Source of the DNA: Altererythrobacter sp. | Lineage (GTDB): Bacteria; Pseudomonadota; Alphaproteobacteria; Sphingomonadales; Sphingomonadaceae | Assembly: GCA_017308255.1 (NCBI GenBank) | Contig: JAFKFN010000008.1 | Coordinates: 62,001-126,000, forward strand | DNA length: 64,000 nucleotides | Reading direction: 5' to 3' | Part shown: positions 1 through 9,366 of the stretch, piece by piece | Layout of the letters: each line of letters opens with the position of its first letter | Position numbering within the stretch: the stretch's first letter is position 1 | The notes under the pieces: model-generated | What the model was told of the DNA's origin: nothing | Seen by the model: only the letters and a program-made list of their open reading frames with translations | Databases searched by the model: none | Position numbers and translations under genes: made by a program

Positions 1-382
1 CCAGGCCATCGGGAGTCATCTCAACCGGAAGCAGCCAGGAAAGCGAGGTCAGCGCCATGACCCGCCAACCCTGGCCATGGAGTAGGAACTTGCGCGGATC
101 GGCCGTGTCGCACAGTTCAAGCGGCCAGGGATCGAGCACATAGCGCGCGCCGCCTTCGGACGAATCCCAGCGGATGGCATGAACCGCGTCGTCGAAGATC
201 GGCGTCTTCAGCGCTTCCGCCACGCGCGCCATCAGCAGCACGTTGCCGTTCGGCAGCCGTGTCAGGCCCGGGTTGAACACGCCGAGCACGTAAGTTTCCG
301 CCCCCAGATGCCCCGCCAGCGGCGACCGATCGAGATCGATGGCATCGGGCGTGAGGACGAGGCGGTCCGCGAGAAAGCCCAT
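1..382 (-). CDS. GH130-like glycosidase/phosphorylase, 5' part only
   Basis: The gene runs off the left edge, so only about 127 N-terminal residues are visible. The segment FNPGLTRLPNGNVLLMARV resembles the N-terminal strand of glycoside hydrolase family 130 (mannoside phosphorylases and relatives), where a conserved Asn-Pro-Gly is followed by an Arg-Val near the sugar site. There is no signal peptide, so it is probably cytoplasmic. The ATG shares one base with the TGA of the upstream SDR gene (TGATG), which indicates translational coupling and a two-gene unit. The family call rests on a short motif. A five-bladed-propeller protein of another family is possible. Confidence 0.55.
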   Translation of the reverse strand, partial: MGFLADRLVLTPDAIDLDRSPLAGHLGAETYVLGVFNPGLTRLPNGNVLLMARVAEALKTPIFDDAVHAIRWDSSEGGARYVLDPWPLELCDTADPRKFLLHGQGWRVMALTSLSWLLPVEMTPDGL

Positions 383-1149
383 CACTGCGAGACGCGCTGG
401 GAGATCGTCAGTTGCTGCACCACCGTGCGGCGGGGCTGCGTGAGCATGTAATGGACGGCCACGGCGATATCCTCCGCGCGCAGCATCTCCTCGGCATTGA
501 TCATCTCGCGCTGCTCGTCGGCGGGAATCTGGGGATACTGGAAGTCGGCGCCCGTCAGCCCCGGTTCGACGAGGCCGACCTTGATGCCCTTGTTGCCCAG
601 TTCCTTGCGCAGCGCCTCGGCAAAGCCGGCCACGCCGAGCTTGATGCCGCCGTAGATCGCGGATTCTCCCGAAAGGCTATGCGCGCTCATCGATCCGATG
701 AGGATGATGTCGCCCTTGTCCTGCATGTGCTTCGCGGCCTTGTAGGCGCCGAGGATATAGGCGGTGAAATCGGTCTCGATGGCGTAACGCGCGTCCTCCT
801 CGCTGGTCGAGGTCACCCCGTCCACCGGGATCGCCGCGTTGATCACGGCGATGTCGTAGGCGCCAAGCCGCTCTTCCGCCTCGGCGAAGAAGCGGTCCAC
901 GCCGCCTTTCTCTGCAAGATCGACGCTGATGCCGGCTCCCTCGCCGACTTCGCGGATCCGTTCGAGGGCATCGGCCAGATGGCGTTCATTGCGCCCGCAG
1001 GTGAAGACTTCCACCCCTTCGGAGGCCAGCAACACGCCGATCGCGCGGCCGATCCCCGTGGTGCCGCCGGTGATCACCGCCTTTCGGCCCCGCAGCGAAG
1101 GCATCCGAGTGTGGGCATCGGACAGGTTCCGCGGATCGGCGTTCCCCAT
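382..1149 (-). CDS. SDR family oxidoreductase
   Basis: This 255-residue classical short-chain dehydrogenase/reductase has the Rossmann motif TGGTTGIG near residues 27-34, an NAA motif, and a catalytic Ser...Tyr-X3-Lys site (SAIYGGIK). The start at 1149 has an AGGAGA ribosome site about ten bases upstream. An internal Met16 (MPSLRGRK) would also give a standard-length SDR. It probably uses NAD(P)H, and the substrate is unknown. It lies 48 bp downstream of hisH on the same strand and is translationally coupled to the GH130-like gene, so a role in sugar or polyol oxidation is possible but unproven. Confidence 0.85.
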   Translation of the reverse strand: MGNADPRNLSDAHTRMPSLRGRKAVITGGTTGIGRAIGVLLASEGVEVFTCGRNERHLADALERIREVGEGAGISVDLAEKGGVDRFFAEAEERLGAYDIAVINAAIPVDGVTSTSEEDARYAIETDFTAYILGAYKAAKHMQDKGDIILIGSMSAHSLSGESAIYGGIKLGVAGFAEALRKELGNKGIKVGLVEPGLTGADFQYPQIPADEQREMINAEEMLRAEDIAVAVHYMLTQPRRTVVQQLTISQRVSQ

Positions 1150-1197
1150 GGGGCAGTATCTCCTCAGGGCGGAGACGGTCGGCAGCCGATGCGGTTC

Positions 1198-1827
1198 CTA
1201 AGGCTCCCACTCCAGGAAGCGGGCCAGCAGGGCGAGGCCGTAAGCCTGGCTCTTTTCCGGGTGGAACTGCACGCCCACGATATTGTCGCGCGCCACCGCC
1301 GCCACCAGGCCGCCGCCATGATCGGTCATCGCCGCCACGTCACGCCCGCTGTCGGGCTGGAAATGATAGGAATGGAGGAAATAGGCCTCCCCCGGCTCGA
1401 TCAGCGCGGCCCCGCCGCCATGCGGCGTGGGCAGCACATCGTTCCAGCCCATGTGCGGCACCTTGATCGCCGGGTCGGTCCGCTCGATCGGGCGCACTTC
1501 GCCGGGAATCCAGCCGAGGCCGGGCGTGGCGCCGAATTCCAGCCCGCGCGTGGCCAGAAGCTGCATTCCCACGCAAACGCCCAGGAACGGCACCCCATCG
1601 CCGCGCACGCGCTTCTCCAGCGCCTCGACCATGCCCGGCACCGCCTGCAGCCCGCGTGCGCAGGCGCCGAACGAGCCGACGCCCGGCAGCACGATCCGCC
1701 GCGCGCCGCGCACCACGGCGGGATCGGCGGTTACCGCCACGCGCTCAGCCCCGGCGGCCATCAGCGCATTGTGGACCGAATGGAGATTGCCCGCGCCGTA
1801 GTCGACCAGGGCGATCGCCTCAGCCAC
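1198..1827 (-). CDS. hisH: Imidazole glycerol phosphate synthase subunit HisH
   Basis: This is the glutamine amidotransferase subunit (209 aa), which supplies ammonia to HisF in histidine biosynthesis. It opens with the typical DYGAGNLHS. The nucleophile Cys lies in GVCVGMQLL (about residue 85), and the His-Glu pair in FHPEKS (about 189-191). The start is a GTG that overlaps the end of hisB by 8 bp, and a longer in-frame extension upstream is only an out-of-frame reading of hisB. hisA and hisF do not follow here; an SDR gene does. Confidence 0.96.
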   Translation of the reverse strand: MAEAIALVDYGAGNLHSVHNALMAAGAERVAVTADPAVVRGARRIVLPGVGSFGACARGLQAVPGMVEALEKRVRGDGVPFLGVCVGMQLLATRGLEFGATPGLGWIPGEVRPIERTDPAIKVPHMGWNDVLPTPHGGGAALIEPGEAYFLHSYHFQPDSGRDVAAMTDHGGGLVAAVARDNIVGVQFHPEKSQAYGLALLARFLEWEP

Positions 1828-2413
1828 CGAGTTGGCCCTTGGTCGAGGGGATCGCTCCCTGCTTCCTCGAGTCGAGCTCCACCGCCTGGCGCATCGCGCG
1901 GGCGAAGCCCTTGTAGATCGCTTCGCACACGTGATGGTTGTTCTGACCGTAAAGCAGCTGGACGTGCAGCGTGATCCCCGCCGCCTGGGCCACCGAATGG
2001 AACCAGTGTTCGACCAGCTCGGTATCCCATTCGCCCAGCTTTTCCTGGGTGAAGCGCGCTTTCCACACCAGGAACGGCCGGCCGGAGATATCCAGCGCCA
2101 CGCGCGCCAGCGTCTCGTCCATCGGCGAATAGGCCTGGCCGTAACGGCCGATCCCACCCTTGTCGCCCAGCGCCTGGCCCAATGCCTGGCCCAGCGCGAT
2201 GGCGCTGTCTTCCGTGGTATGGTGCTGGTCGATGTGCAGATCGCCATCGACCTTCATCGTCACGTCGATCAGCGAATGGCGGCTGAACTGTTCCACCATG
2301 TGATCGAGGAAGCCGATGCCGGTGGAAACGGCATAGGCCCCCGTCCCATCGAGATTCACCTCGACCAGAATGTCGGTTTCGGCCGTCTTGCGGGCGATCC
2401 TGCCGGTGCGCAT
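1820..2413 (-). CDS. hisB: Imidazoleglycerol-phosphate dehydratase HisB
   Basis: This is the monofunctional dehydratase of histidine synthesis (197 aa from the chosen start). The two metal-binding HH motifs are present: [12 protein letters not shown] and [10 protein letters not shown], along with GFLDHM near the N terminus. I chose the ATG at 2413 ([10 protein letters not shown]) because it gives the usual family length. An upstream in-frame ATG would add 18 atypical residues. It is the first gene of a hisB-hisH pair transcribed away from sspB, with overlapping reading frames. Confidence 0.96.
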   Translation of the reverse strand: MRTGRIARKTAETDILVEVNLDGTGAYAVSTGIGFLDHMVEQFSRHSLIDVTMKVDGDLHIDQHHTTEDSAIALGQALGQALGDKGGIGRYGQAYSPMDETLARVALDISGRPFLVWKARFTQEKLGEWDTELVEHWFHSVAQAAGITLHVQLLYGQNNHHVCEAIYKGFARAMRQAVELDSRKQGAIPSTKGQLGG

Positions 2414-2580
2414 GGGCGCGCTATACGCGAGGGGCGGCGCGAAGCAACTCCCCAGCGGGCCGCCCAACGCCCGGCCGTGCGCCGGCCTGTGTGGCGCGGC
2501 GACCCTATCGCGGCCAACATGCGCCCAGCGGAAATCATTCCCGCTTGACCCGCGCGTTAGGCGCCGCCACCTACTTTTGC

Positions 2581-3096
2581 ATGAGCGACGAAACGCCCGA
2601 CAGCCTGATCCCTTATGACGAGATCGTCCAGGAAGCCCTGCGCGCGGTGGTCGGCCGCGTGCTCGGCGAGGTGGAGCGCGGGGGCGGCGTACTTCCCGGC
2701 AACCACCATTTCTACATCACCTTCAAGACCGGCGCCCCCGGCGTATCGATCCCGCGCCACCTGCGCGAACGCTTCCCCGATGAAATGACCATCGTCCTGC
2801 AGAACAAGTTCTGGGACCTGGGAGTAAGCGCCGATGGCTTCACGGTGGGGCTCAGCTTCAACCAGATACCCGCCAAGCTGGTGATTCCCTTCTCCGCAAT
2901 CACCGCTTTCGTCGATCCGGCGGTGGATTTCGGGCTGCAATTCCAGGCGGCCGTGGGCGACCTGGAACCGGCCGCGCATGACAGCGCCGAAAACGATGCG
3001 CCCGAAGACGAAGAGGAACAGGGCAAGGCAGCGGGCGTTGCCAAGGGTGATGACGGGTCCAACGTCGTCACGGTCGATTTCGGCCGCAAGAAGTAG
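2581..3096 (+). CDS. SspB-family ClpXP adaptor (alpha type)
   Basis: This 171-residue protein has the SspB beta-sandwich core (residues about 5-120), including [11 protein letters not shown], and a variable acidic tail rich in Glu/Asp that ends in [10 protein letters not shown]. SspB tethers ssrA-tagged and other substrates to the ClpXP protease. The alpha-proteobacterial form has a long acidic linker and a short C-terminal ClpX-binding tail, as seen here. The ATG at 2581 starts [14 protein letters not shown]; longer in-frame readings upstream look unlike the family. Confidence 0.9.
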   Translation: MSDETPDSLIPYDEIVQEALRAVVGRVLGEVERGGGVLPGNHHFYITFKTGAPGVSIPRHLRERFPDEMTIVLQNKFWDLGVSADGFTVGLSFNQIPAKLVIPFSAITAFVDPAVDFGLQFQAAVGDLEPAAHDSAENDAPEDEEEQGKAAGVAKGDDGSNVVTVDFGRKK

Positions 3097-3131
3097 CCGA
3101 GACCGCCTCTCGCGCGGCAAAAGGGGGCAGG

Positions 3132-3545
3132 ATGAGCGTGCGATCGCATACGCGGAAGCTGAAAGGCCGGGCGGCCGAGCGGACGCGGCGCACCCTGGCG
3201 AAGATTCCGGGTCCCAGCACCAATCCGGCGACCAACCTCCTGATCCTGGACGTGGCGATCCGCGGGGCCGCCCTGATCGCCGGGCGCGGCATGGAAAAGG
3301 CGCTGCTCCGCACGCGCTATCAGCGCGAAAAGGCCCATGCCATCGTCAAGGGGCGCAGCATCGTCAGTTCGATGGCGGCGACCGGCGTGGCGCGGGTGGC
3401 GACGCGTTCTGTCCCCGGCTTCCTGCTGGTGACGGGCGGCCTGCTGGCCAAAGCCGTGGTCGATCGCAGCTTCGGCCGCCGCCGCTCCATCCGCCAGGGC
3501 GAACGGCAATTCGCCGAACAGGCCGAGCAGGCGGACGGGGAGTAG
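3132..3545 (+). CDS. Conserved hypothetical, basic with hydrophobic centre
   Basis: This 137-residue protein has a very basic N terminus (HTRKLKGRAAERTRRT) and a moderately hydrophobic C-terminal half (about residues 75-110, SVPGFLLVTGGLLAKAVV). I do not recognise a family. It follows sspB by 35 bp on the same strand with a GGGGGCAGG ribosome site directly before the ATG, so it is probably co-transcribed. It could associate with membrane or nucleic acid, but the sequence does not settle this. Confidence 0.7.
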   Translation: MSVRSHTRKLKGRAAERTRRTLAKIPGPSTNPATNLLILDVAIRGAALIAGRGMEKALLRTRYQREKAHAIVKGRSIVSSMAATGVARVATRSVPGFLLVTGGLLAKAVVDRSFGRRRSIRQGERQFAEQAEQADGE

Positions 3546-3607
3546 GCGGGTTTAAGCGGCCTGCGGCCTGCCGCCGGCGCGGCAACCGCCGGCATCCGCC
3601 CGCCATC

Positions 3608-3685
3608 GTCATTGCGAGCGTAGCGAAGCAATCCAGAGCGTATGGCACTGCCGCCCCTGGATTGCTTCGCTACGCTCGCAATGAC
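3608..3685. repeat. Palindromic intergenic repeat, type A
   Basis: Long inverted repeat with arms GTCATTGCGAGCGTAGCGAA and its complement, separated by about 20 bp. The same element recurs at 13207-13287, 15293-15369, 61143-61224 (degenerate) and 62731-62787 (degenerate). It resembles REP/BIME-type elements, would form a long hairpin in RNA, and may act as a transcription boundary between the sspB unit and gmk. Confidence 0.9.
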
Positions 3686-3791
3686 GAGTGAGGGGAGGAA
3701 CGAAAGCACGGGCCGCCACCTTTCCTCGGTCCTTCCCCTTTCCGTCACAAATCGCCTTGATTTTGCCGCCCGGCCTGCGGCAACAGCGCGC

Positions 3792-4430
3792 ATGGCCGAT
3801 CCCGATACGCTGCACCGCCGTGGGCTGATGTTCATCCTCTCTTCGCCCTCCGGCGCGGGGAAGACGACCATCGCCCGCAAGCTGCTGGCGGAGGAAGGCA
3901 CGGATCTGAAACTGTCCGTCTCGGTCACCACCCGGCCCATGCGGCCGGGAGAAGTCGAAGGGCAGGACTATTACTTCGTCGACCGGGCGGAATTCGATCG
4001 GCTGGTGGAAGCCGATGCCTTCTATGAATGGGCGGAAGTATTCGGGCACTGCTATGGCACGCCCAAGGCCCAGATCCGCGAAAAGCTGAAGCGGGGCGAG
4101 GATTTCCTGTTCGACATCGATTGGCAGGGCACCCAGCAGCTTTACCAGCGGGCGCAGGGCGACGTGGTGCGCGTGTTCCTGCTGCCGCCGAGCATCGCCG
4201 CGCTGGAACAGCGGCTGCGCAGCCGCAACACCGACAGCGATGACGTGATCGCCGCGCGCATGGCCCGCGCCCGCTCCGAAATCGGCCACTGGGACGCTTA
4301 CGACTATGTCGTCATCAACGACGATATCGACGCCTGCTATGCCAAGGTGAAGACGATCCTGGAAGCCGAGCGGATGCGCCGCCTGCGCCAGACCGGGCTG
4401 ATCGACTTCGTGCGCGAGCTGACTCGCTAG
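3792..4430 (+). CDS. gmk: Guanylate kinase
   Basis: This 212-residue enzyme phosphorylates GMP to GDP. The P-loop SPSGAGKTT is at residues 18-26. The GMP-binding segment VTTRPMRPGEVEGQDYYF follows, and the lid region contains RLRSRNTDSDD. The start at 3792 (MADPDTLHRRG) gives the usual length; upstream in-frame codons run through the palindromic repeat and are not likely to be translated. Confidence 0.97.
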   Translation: MADPDTLHRRGLMFILSSPSGAGKTTIARKLLAEEGTDLKLSVSVTTRPMRPGEVEGQDYYFVDRAEFDRLVEADAFYEWAEVFGHCYGTPKAQIREKLKRGEDFLFDIDWQGTQQLYQRAQGDVVRVFLLPPSIAALEQRLRSRNTDSDDVIAARMARARSEIGHWDAYDYVVINDDIDACYAKVKTILEAERMRRLRQTGLIDFVRELTR

Positions 4431-4519
4431 GGCTGCGCCCCATCGCTGGAACCAAGCCGCTTGCCCACCCCGCCTGGGCGGGCTAGCGGCGGCGGCTCGC
4501 ACCAACAACAGGAGCCGCC

Positions 4520-5359
4520 ATGTCCGCCGACCTCGAAGCCGCGATTTCCGCCGCGTGGGAAAACCGCGCCTCGGTCACGCCCGCCAGCACGGACGTGCGC
4601 GAGCCGGTGGAGGCGGCGCTGGAGCTGCTCGACAGCGGCAAGGCCCGCGTGGCGGAGCCTGACGGCAGCGGGCGCTGGACGGTCAACCAGTGGCTCAAGC
4701 AGGCGGTACTGCTTTCCTTCCGCCTCAACGACAACGCCGTGGTCGAGGCCGGCGCTGCCGGCGCCCCGGCCTATGATAAGGTGCCCAGCAAGTTCGCCGG
4801 CTGGGGCGAGAACCGCTTTCGCGACGCGGGCTTCCGCGTGGTGCCCGGCGCGGTGGCCCGGCGCGGCAGCTATATCGCGCGCGGCGTGGTGCTGATGCCC
4901 AGCTTCGTCAACATCGGCGCCTATGTGGACGAAGGCACGATGGTGGACACCTGGGCCACGGTGGGATCTTGCGCGCAGATCGGCAAGAACGTGCACATCT
5001 CGGGCGGCGCCGGCATCGGCGGCGTGCTGGAACCGCTCCAGGCCGGCCCGGTCATCATCGGCGACGGCGCCTTCATCGGCGCGCGGGCGGAAGTGGCCGA
5101 AGGGGTGCGCGTGGGCGAAGGCGCGGTGCTTTCGATGGGCGTCTATCTCGGCGCATCGACCAAGATCGTCGATCGCGCGACGGGCGAGATCCATCGCGGC
5201 GAAGTGCCGCCCTATGCGGTGGTGGTGCCCGGATCGCTGCCCGGCAAGCCGCTGCCCGATGGCAGTGCCGGCCCCTCTCTCTACTGCGCGGTGATCGTCA
5301 AGACGGTGGACGCGCAGACCCGCGCCAAGACCGGCATCAACGAGCTGCTGCGCGACTGA
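4520..5359 (+). CDS. dapD: 2,3,4,5-tetrahydropyridine-2,6-dicarboxylate N-succinyltransferase
   Basis: DapD (279 aa) transfers succinyl from succinyl-CoA to tetrahydrodipicolinate in the lysine/diaminopimelate pathway. After an N-terminal helical domain it shows hexapeptide repeats of a left-handed beta helix (about residues 105-240), with the typical [32 protein letters not shown] ribosome site precedes the ATG. A short GC hairpin (about 4469-4482) lies in the leader, between gmk and this gene. Confidence 0.97.
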   Translation: MSADLEAAISAAWENRASVTPASTDVREPVEAALELLDSGKARVAEPDGSGRWTVNQWLKQAVLLSFRLNDNAVVEAGAAGAPAYDKVPSKFAGWGENRFRDAGFRVVPGAVARRGSYIARGVVLMPSFVNIGAYVDEGTMVDTWATVGSCAQIGKNVHISGGAGIGGVLEPLQAGPVIIGDGAFIGARAEVAEGVRVGEGAVLSMGVYLGASTKIVDRATGEIHRGEVPPYAVVVPGSLPGKPLPDGSAGPSLYCAVIVKTVDAQTRAKTGINELLRD

Positions 5360-5442
5360 GCGATCGGCCCGCGAAGGAACGTTCGCCGCCTTCAACCGTA
5401 GATTCCGGCGGCCCCTGGGGCCGGGAACGGAGTGGACGGAGT

Positions 5443-5748
5443 ATGGCCAGCGACCCTAGCAAAATTCATGCGGAGACCGACGACGCGCGCGCCGGCTCGA
5501 CGCCCAACGTGGTCCGCTGGATCCTGGCGATCAGCCTGCTGGCGGTGATCGTGCTGCTGTCGATCGTGTGGATCACCGGGGCGCTGACCCAGGGCGATCA
5601 GGACAAGGAAGCCAGCGTCTCGTCCCAGCTGGCCGAGCAGCGCCGCGAGGCCGAGGAAAGGCGCGTGCCCGGCGAGGAAGCCGGTAAGCTCGAAGCGCCC
5701 CAGGCGAGCGATACCGCCCCGTCAGGCCTGGCGACCACCGAGAACTGA
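5443..5748 (+). CDS. Small single-pass membrane protein, hypothetical
   Basis: This 101-residue protein has one strong membrane segment at about residues 27-48 (ILAISLLAVIVLLSIVWI). A charged C-terminal stretch follows (QLAEQRREAEERRV) that could form a short coiled coil, then a Pro/Ala tail. I do not recognise the family. It lies 83 bp downstream of dapD and could be read through from it. Confidence 0.7.
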   Translation: MASDPSKIHAETDDARAGSTPNVVRWILAISLLAVIVLLSIVWITGALTQGDQDKEASVSSQLAEQRREAEERRVPGEEAGKLEAPQASDTAPSGLATTEN

Positions 5749-5873
5749 GCCGCGCCGGCGGGGCGGGCGAAGATCAATTCAAAGATCAGTTTGTCGCATT
5801 TCCGCCACGTTCCCGGAACCTCCTTCACCCCATGCCGGTTGCGCAGGGGAACCCGGAAACGAGGACACGGACC

Positions 5874-6428
5874 ATGAAAGCAAAGCTTCTCGTCTGCGCC
5901 GCTGGCGCGCTTGCCCTGGCCGCCTGCGGCTCGCGCACGAACGAAAACGCACCTGACGAAACGCTGGCCACCGATACGGCGACGCCGACCGAAGCCCCGG
6001 CCCCAGCGGTGACAACGGCGCAGGCCTTCGTCGACGGCGCCGCCGCCAGCGATGCCTATGAAATCGAAGCCGGCCGCCTGGCCCAGAGCATGGGCACCAG
6101 CCAGAAGGTGAAGGATTTCGGGGCGATGATGGTCAAGGATCATACGACCTCGACCACCAACTTGAAAGACGCGGCCGCGCAGGCCACGGGCGTGACGGTC
6201 AACGCGCAGATGACGGCGCTGCAACGGAACGACCTGGAGGCGCTGCGTAATGCGGGCACCACGTTCGACACGCTCTATGCCCAGCAGCAGGTGGCGGCGC
6301 ACGAGCAGGCGCTGAATCTCCTGCGGGATTATGCGGCGAACGGCGATTCGGCGCCGCTCAAGACCTTCGCCAGCAAAACCGTGCCGGTGGTCGAGGGCCA
6401 CCTGACCAAGGCGCGTGACCTGCCCTGA
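5874..6428 (+). CDS. DUF4142 lipoprotein
   Basis: This 184-residue exported protein has the lipobox LALAACG at about residues 13-20, so it is probably anchored in the envelope. The body, about residues 45-180, is a four-helix DUF4142 (ferritin-like) domain: AQAFVDGAAASDAYEIEAGRL and KVKDFGAMMVKDHT. Such proteins are common in soil alphaproteobacteria and often stress-linked, without a defined biochemical role. The ATG at 5874 places the signal peptide at the extreme N terminus; a longer in-frame reading from 5832 does not. Confidence 0.85.
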   Translation: MKAKLLVCAAGALALAACGSRTNENAPDETLATDTATPTEAPAPAVTTAQAFVDGAAASDAYEIEAGRLAQSMGTSQKVKDFGAMMVKDHTTSTTNLKDAAAQATGVTVNAQMTALQRNDLEALRNAGTTFDTLYAQQQVAAHEQALNLLRDYAANGDSAPLKTFASKTVPVVEGHLTKARDLP

Positions 6429-6484
6429 TCCATGAAGGCTTGCCGGCGGGCCGGTGACCAGGCGTCACCGGCCCGCGATCGGCG

Positions 6485-7030
6485 TCAGGCGTGTTCCGGG
6501 TCCGCCGTGGCTTCCGCCGACGGATCGCCCTTCTTGGTCAGCGCATTGGCCAGCACTTCGGAGACATAGCCGAAGATCCCGCCGATGATGATCGACAGGA
6601 TCGTGGGGATGATCGCGTCCGTGGCGGCCATCGTCCCGTCTTCTCCCTTCAGCAGGATCGGCCCGGCCACCGACGCGAAGCCATAGACGCTCGCTGGAAT
6701 GGTGGCGAGGATTGGCAGCTTGCTGGACAGGCAGATCACCGCGGCGCCGAGGCCCACGGCGATGGCCGGAGACCACGCCCCCAGGCCGCCGAGCGGCCCG
6801 CCGGCAAGCAGGACGGCGACCATGCCGACGACGGCGCCCCAGCTCATGCAGACGATGGCCGTCGTGGTGCCCTTGGTGCCGCCGCCCGAATGGAAGTGGC
6901 AGCCCCAGGCGATGAAGGAAATCCAGACCAGCCCCGCCAGGGCCGTGGTCGCGAGTGGGCCGAAAAAGAGCCAGGTGTCGAGTACGGCGAGCAGGCCGAC
7001 CGACACGGTAAGCGCGAGATATGCAGACAT
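6485..7030 (-). CDS. DUF1097 family inner-membrane protein
   Basis: This 181-residue integral membrane protein has five to six predicted membrane segments starting at residue 3 (ALTVSVGLLAVLDTWLFFG). It contains the WISFIAWGCHFHSGG segment typical of DUF1097 (YcdZ-like) proteins. The ATG at 7030 puts the first membrane helix at the N terminus. Function is unknown; the family is presumed to be a transporter or channel. Confidence 0.75.
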   Translation of the reverse strand: MSAYLALTVSVGLLAVLDTWLFFGPLATTALAGLVWISFIAWGCHFHSGGGTKGTTTAIVCMSWGAVVGMVAVLLAGGPLGGLGAWSPAIAVGLGAAVICLSSKLPILATIPASVYGFASVAGPILLKGEDGTMAATDAIIPTILSIIIGGIFGYVSEVLANALTKKGDPSAEATADPEHA

Positions 7031-7201
7031 TCGTGTAACTCCCTCGAACGGTGTTCTGTTTTCGAGGCGGCCCGGTCCTCTCCCGTCCGCGGCAGGGAAG
7101 CTAACCGCATCGCAATGGCCCGTCCAGTTCCCCCGGGGACTTGTCATCGACGAAATTGTTGCGCACCCTCGCCCGCACCGGAAAACGAGAAGGGGGCAGG
7201 G

Positions 7202-7783
7202 ATGAACAAGGCAGGGATCGCCGCGCTGGCGGCCATCGGCGGCATCGTGGTCGGCGCGCTGGCGGGGCCGGCGGTAATCGGCGCATCACCCAAGGCGGCG
7301 GCCACGGCCGAAAGCGCCTGGGCCGACCGGGCCGCGATCGAGGATCTCGTCACGCGCTATTACCAGAACCTCGGCGGCGGCGAGGAAGGCCGTTTCGGCG
7401 CCTACTACACCGAAGACGCGGTGTTCGACGTCAATGGCGTGATATCCACCGGACGCGAGGAGATCGAGGCGCTCTATTCCGCGATGGAGAGCGGCGGCGA
7501 TGCGCCAGCCACGCAAGGCACGTTCCACATGCTCATCAGCAATCCGGTGATCGACGTCGATGGGGATACCGCCACGGCGCAGTTCCTGTGGACGGGGGTG
7601 ATGAACGGCGACGTCAAGGCGCGGCCCCAGCTCTACGAACAAGGCCGCGAATACGATCTGCTGGTGAGGCAGAACGGCAAATGGCTGATCAAGAAGCGTA
7701 CGGTGATCGCCGACAGCGGCCTGCCCGAACGCTTCGCCGCCACTTATCAGCCGCGCAAGGATTACGTCATCCCGAAGGATTGA
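7202..7783 (+). CDS. Exported NTF2/SnoaL-like protein
   Basis: This 193-residue protein has an N-terminal hydrophobic export segment (residues about 5-27, IAALAAIGGIVVGALAGPAV). A SnoaL_4-type NTF2 fold follows: WADRAAIEDLVTRYYQNL, YYTEDAVFDVNG, and a final strand WLIKKRTVIADSG. NTF2-fold proteins bind small hydrophobic ligands in a cone-shaped pocket and can be cofactor-free lyases, isomerases or dehydratases. This one is probably periplasmic or membrane-anchored, unlike the other NTF2-like proteins in the window. Substrate unknown. Confidence 0.8.
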   Translation: MNKAGIAALAAIGGIVVGALAGPAVIGASPKAAATAESAWADRAAIEDLVTRYYQNLGGGEEGRFGAYYTEDAVFDVNGVISTGREEIEALYSAMESGGDAPATQGTFHMLISNPVIDVDGDTATAQFLWTGVMNGDVKARPQLYEQGREYDLLVRQNGKWLIKKRTVIADSGLPERFAATYQPRKDYVIPKD

Positions 7784-7827
7784 TCCGCCTTGGGCCTTGC
7801 CCGCCGGCGGGGGGAAATAAGAGATTG

Positions 7828-7973
7828 GTTCGCGCGGAGACGCGGAGACGCGGAGGGATAGCGCAAGCGGCGAAGCCGCCTTTGTTCACACATGCTATCG
7901 CAAACGGCTGCGGCAGCGTTCAGAGCGGCTACGCCGCAAAATGATCTCCGCGTCTCCGCGCCTTCGCGTGAAC
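7828..7973. repeat. Long imperfect inverted repeat, type D
   Basis: The outer arms are GTTCGCGCGGAGACGCGGAG and, at the far end, CTCCGCGTCTCCGCG...TTCGCGTGAAC. An inner pair is GGCGAAGCCGCC / GGCTACGCCGC. A related copy surrounds 26757-27058. It fills most of the space between convergent genes and would form an extended RNA hairpin. Confidence 0.75.
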
Positions 7974-8044
7974 CCATCATCTTCTTATCGACGCGGACCC
8001 CCGCCCCGGCACGAACACCGCGTGCCCTCGCCTTCCGGAAGCGA

Positions 8045-8587
8045 TCACACCAGCGCGTAATAGCGCAGCAGATTGCCGTCGCTGCGCCGCTCGCCCACGC
8101 CGATGAACACGTGTTTGGTCAGCCAGTCGTGCTTGCCCACCGGGCATTCGAACGTGGGGTTGCCGCGCAGGTAATAATCCTCGTGCGGCACCGGATCGCC
8201 ATTGTTGAACGCCCAGTCGCGCAGGCGCTGCATCGTGTCGGGCTGGCGGCCCCACAGGAAGCCCTTGTTGTTGAGAAGGATCACGGTGCCGTCATCCTCT
8301 TCCAGCAGATAGCGGGCGTCGAACACCGCCACGTCATCGGGCCGGAAATAGGCGTAGTCGCCGCCCGAGCCCGGCACCGCCCGCCCCTTGAGGCGCGGGC
8401 CTTCGAACGTGCCGCCGGAAACCAGCACCGCCGACCGCATTCCGCCATTGGGATGCGGGGCGATGGTGAAGACCTCGGGAAAGGTCAGCCGCACTTCCAT
8501 CACGAATTCGAGCCGCGGGTTGCCGAGGTCGGAGAACGGGGCGGCGAAGGGGGTGGTGTCATTGAACATCATGGCGTCCTTTGGCAT
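8045..8587 (-). CDS. DUF3237 domain protein
   Basis: This 180-residue protein has no signal peptide. The body matches the DUF3237 pattern: a small beta barrel with EFVMEVRLTFPEV near the N terminus, GGTFEGPRLKGRAVPGSGGDY in the middle, and a late KHDWLTKHVFIGVGER. Its ATG overlaps the stop of the upstream SDR gene by one base (TGATG), so the two are translationally coupled. DUF3237 proteins often occur in aromatic or terpenoid degradation loci, but no reaction is established that I can name. Confidence 0.85.
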   Translation of the reverse strand: MPKDAMMFNDTTPFAAPFSDLGNPRLEFVMEVRLTFPEVFTIAPHPNGGMRSAVLVSGGTFEGPRLKGRAVPGSGGDYAYFRPDDVAVFDARYLLEEDDGTVILLNNKGFLWGRQPDTMQRLRDWAFNNGDPVPHEDYYLRGNPTFECPVGKHDWLTKHVFIGVGERRSDGNLLRYYALV

Positions 8588-9336
8588 CAGCGCAGCTCTA
8601 TCAGCCCGCCGTCGACGAACAGGTTGGCGCCGGTGATGAAGGCCGCATCGTCGCTGGCGAGGAACAGCACGGCCTTGGCCACGTCCTCGCTCTCGCCCAT
8701 GCGGTGCATCGGGATATTGGCGATCATCATTTCCTTCAGCCGGGCCACGTCCGCCTCGCTCATGCCGGGATTGCGGTGGAGCAGCGGCGTGTCGATCGGG
8801 CCGGGGCTGACCACGTTGACCCGGATGCCCTCCCCCACCAGTTCCTTGGCGAAGACCTTCATCGCCATGTAGAGCCCGGCCTTGGCCGCGGCATAGGCGC
8901 CGTTGCCTTCCAGCGCGCCGTGCGCGCCGATCGATCCGGTGACCACCACCGAACTGCCCCGCCCCATGATCCGCAGCGCCTTCTGCAAGGCGAACACGCA
9001 GCCGCGCAGGTTGATCTCGTGGATATGGTCCCAGCCGTCCTCGGTGATCTCGCGCAAAGGCGCGAAGCCGCCCACGCCGGCATTGATATAGAGCACGTCG
9101 ATCCGCCCGTCGGCCGCTTCCACGCGCGCGATCAGATCCTCCGTCGCGGCCGGATCGGCGATGTCGGACTGATAGCCGGTGCTGCCGGGAATGGCGTTCT
9201 GCGCTTCCTCGATCGTGCGCCAGCTGCGGCCGGTGAAATGGACCAGTGCCCCTTCCGCCGCGAAAGCCTTCGCCGCCGCCAGCCCGATGCCGCTGTTGCC
9301 GCCGAGCACCAGCACGACCTTGTCCTTGAAGCGCAT
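8587..9336 (-). CDS. SDR family oxidoreductase
   Basis: This 249-residue SDR has the nucleotide-binding motif GGNSGIG, the NAG motif, catalytic Ser in TGSIGAHG and Tyr-X3-Lys in AYAAAKAG, and the C-terminal GANLFVDGGLIELR typical of 3-oxoacyl-reductase-like members. I placed the start at 9336 (MRFKDKVV) because a GGGGA site lies five bases upstream. Upstream in-frame ATG and GTG codons would add six residues. It is the first gene of the coupled SDR-DUF3237 unit. The substrate is probably a secondary alcohol or ketone. Confidence 0.88.
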   Translation of the reverse strand: MRFKDKVVLVLGGNSGIGLAAAKAFAAEGALVHFTGRSWRTIEEAQNAIPGSTGYQSDIADPAATEDLIARVEAADGRIDVLYINAGVGGFAPLREITEDGWDHIHEINLRGCVFALQKALRIMGRGSSVVVTGSIGAHGALEGNGAYAAAKAGLYMAMKVFAKELVGEGIRVNVVSPGPIDTPLLHRNPGMSEADVARLKEMMIANIPMHRMGESEDVAKAVLFLASDDAAFITGANLFVDGGLIELR

Positions 9337-9366
9337 TGCGATCCCCATTCTCACTTATCCAGTCTC

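Noticed and set aside
1198..2247. 349-residue form of HisH
   Set aside because: The first 140 residues are an out-of-frame reading of hisB; the GTG at 1827 gives the normal HisH start.
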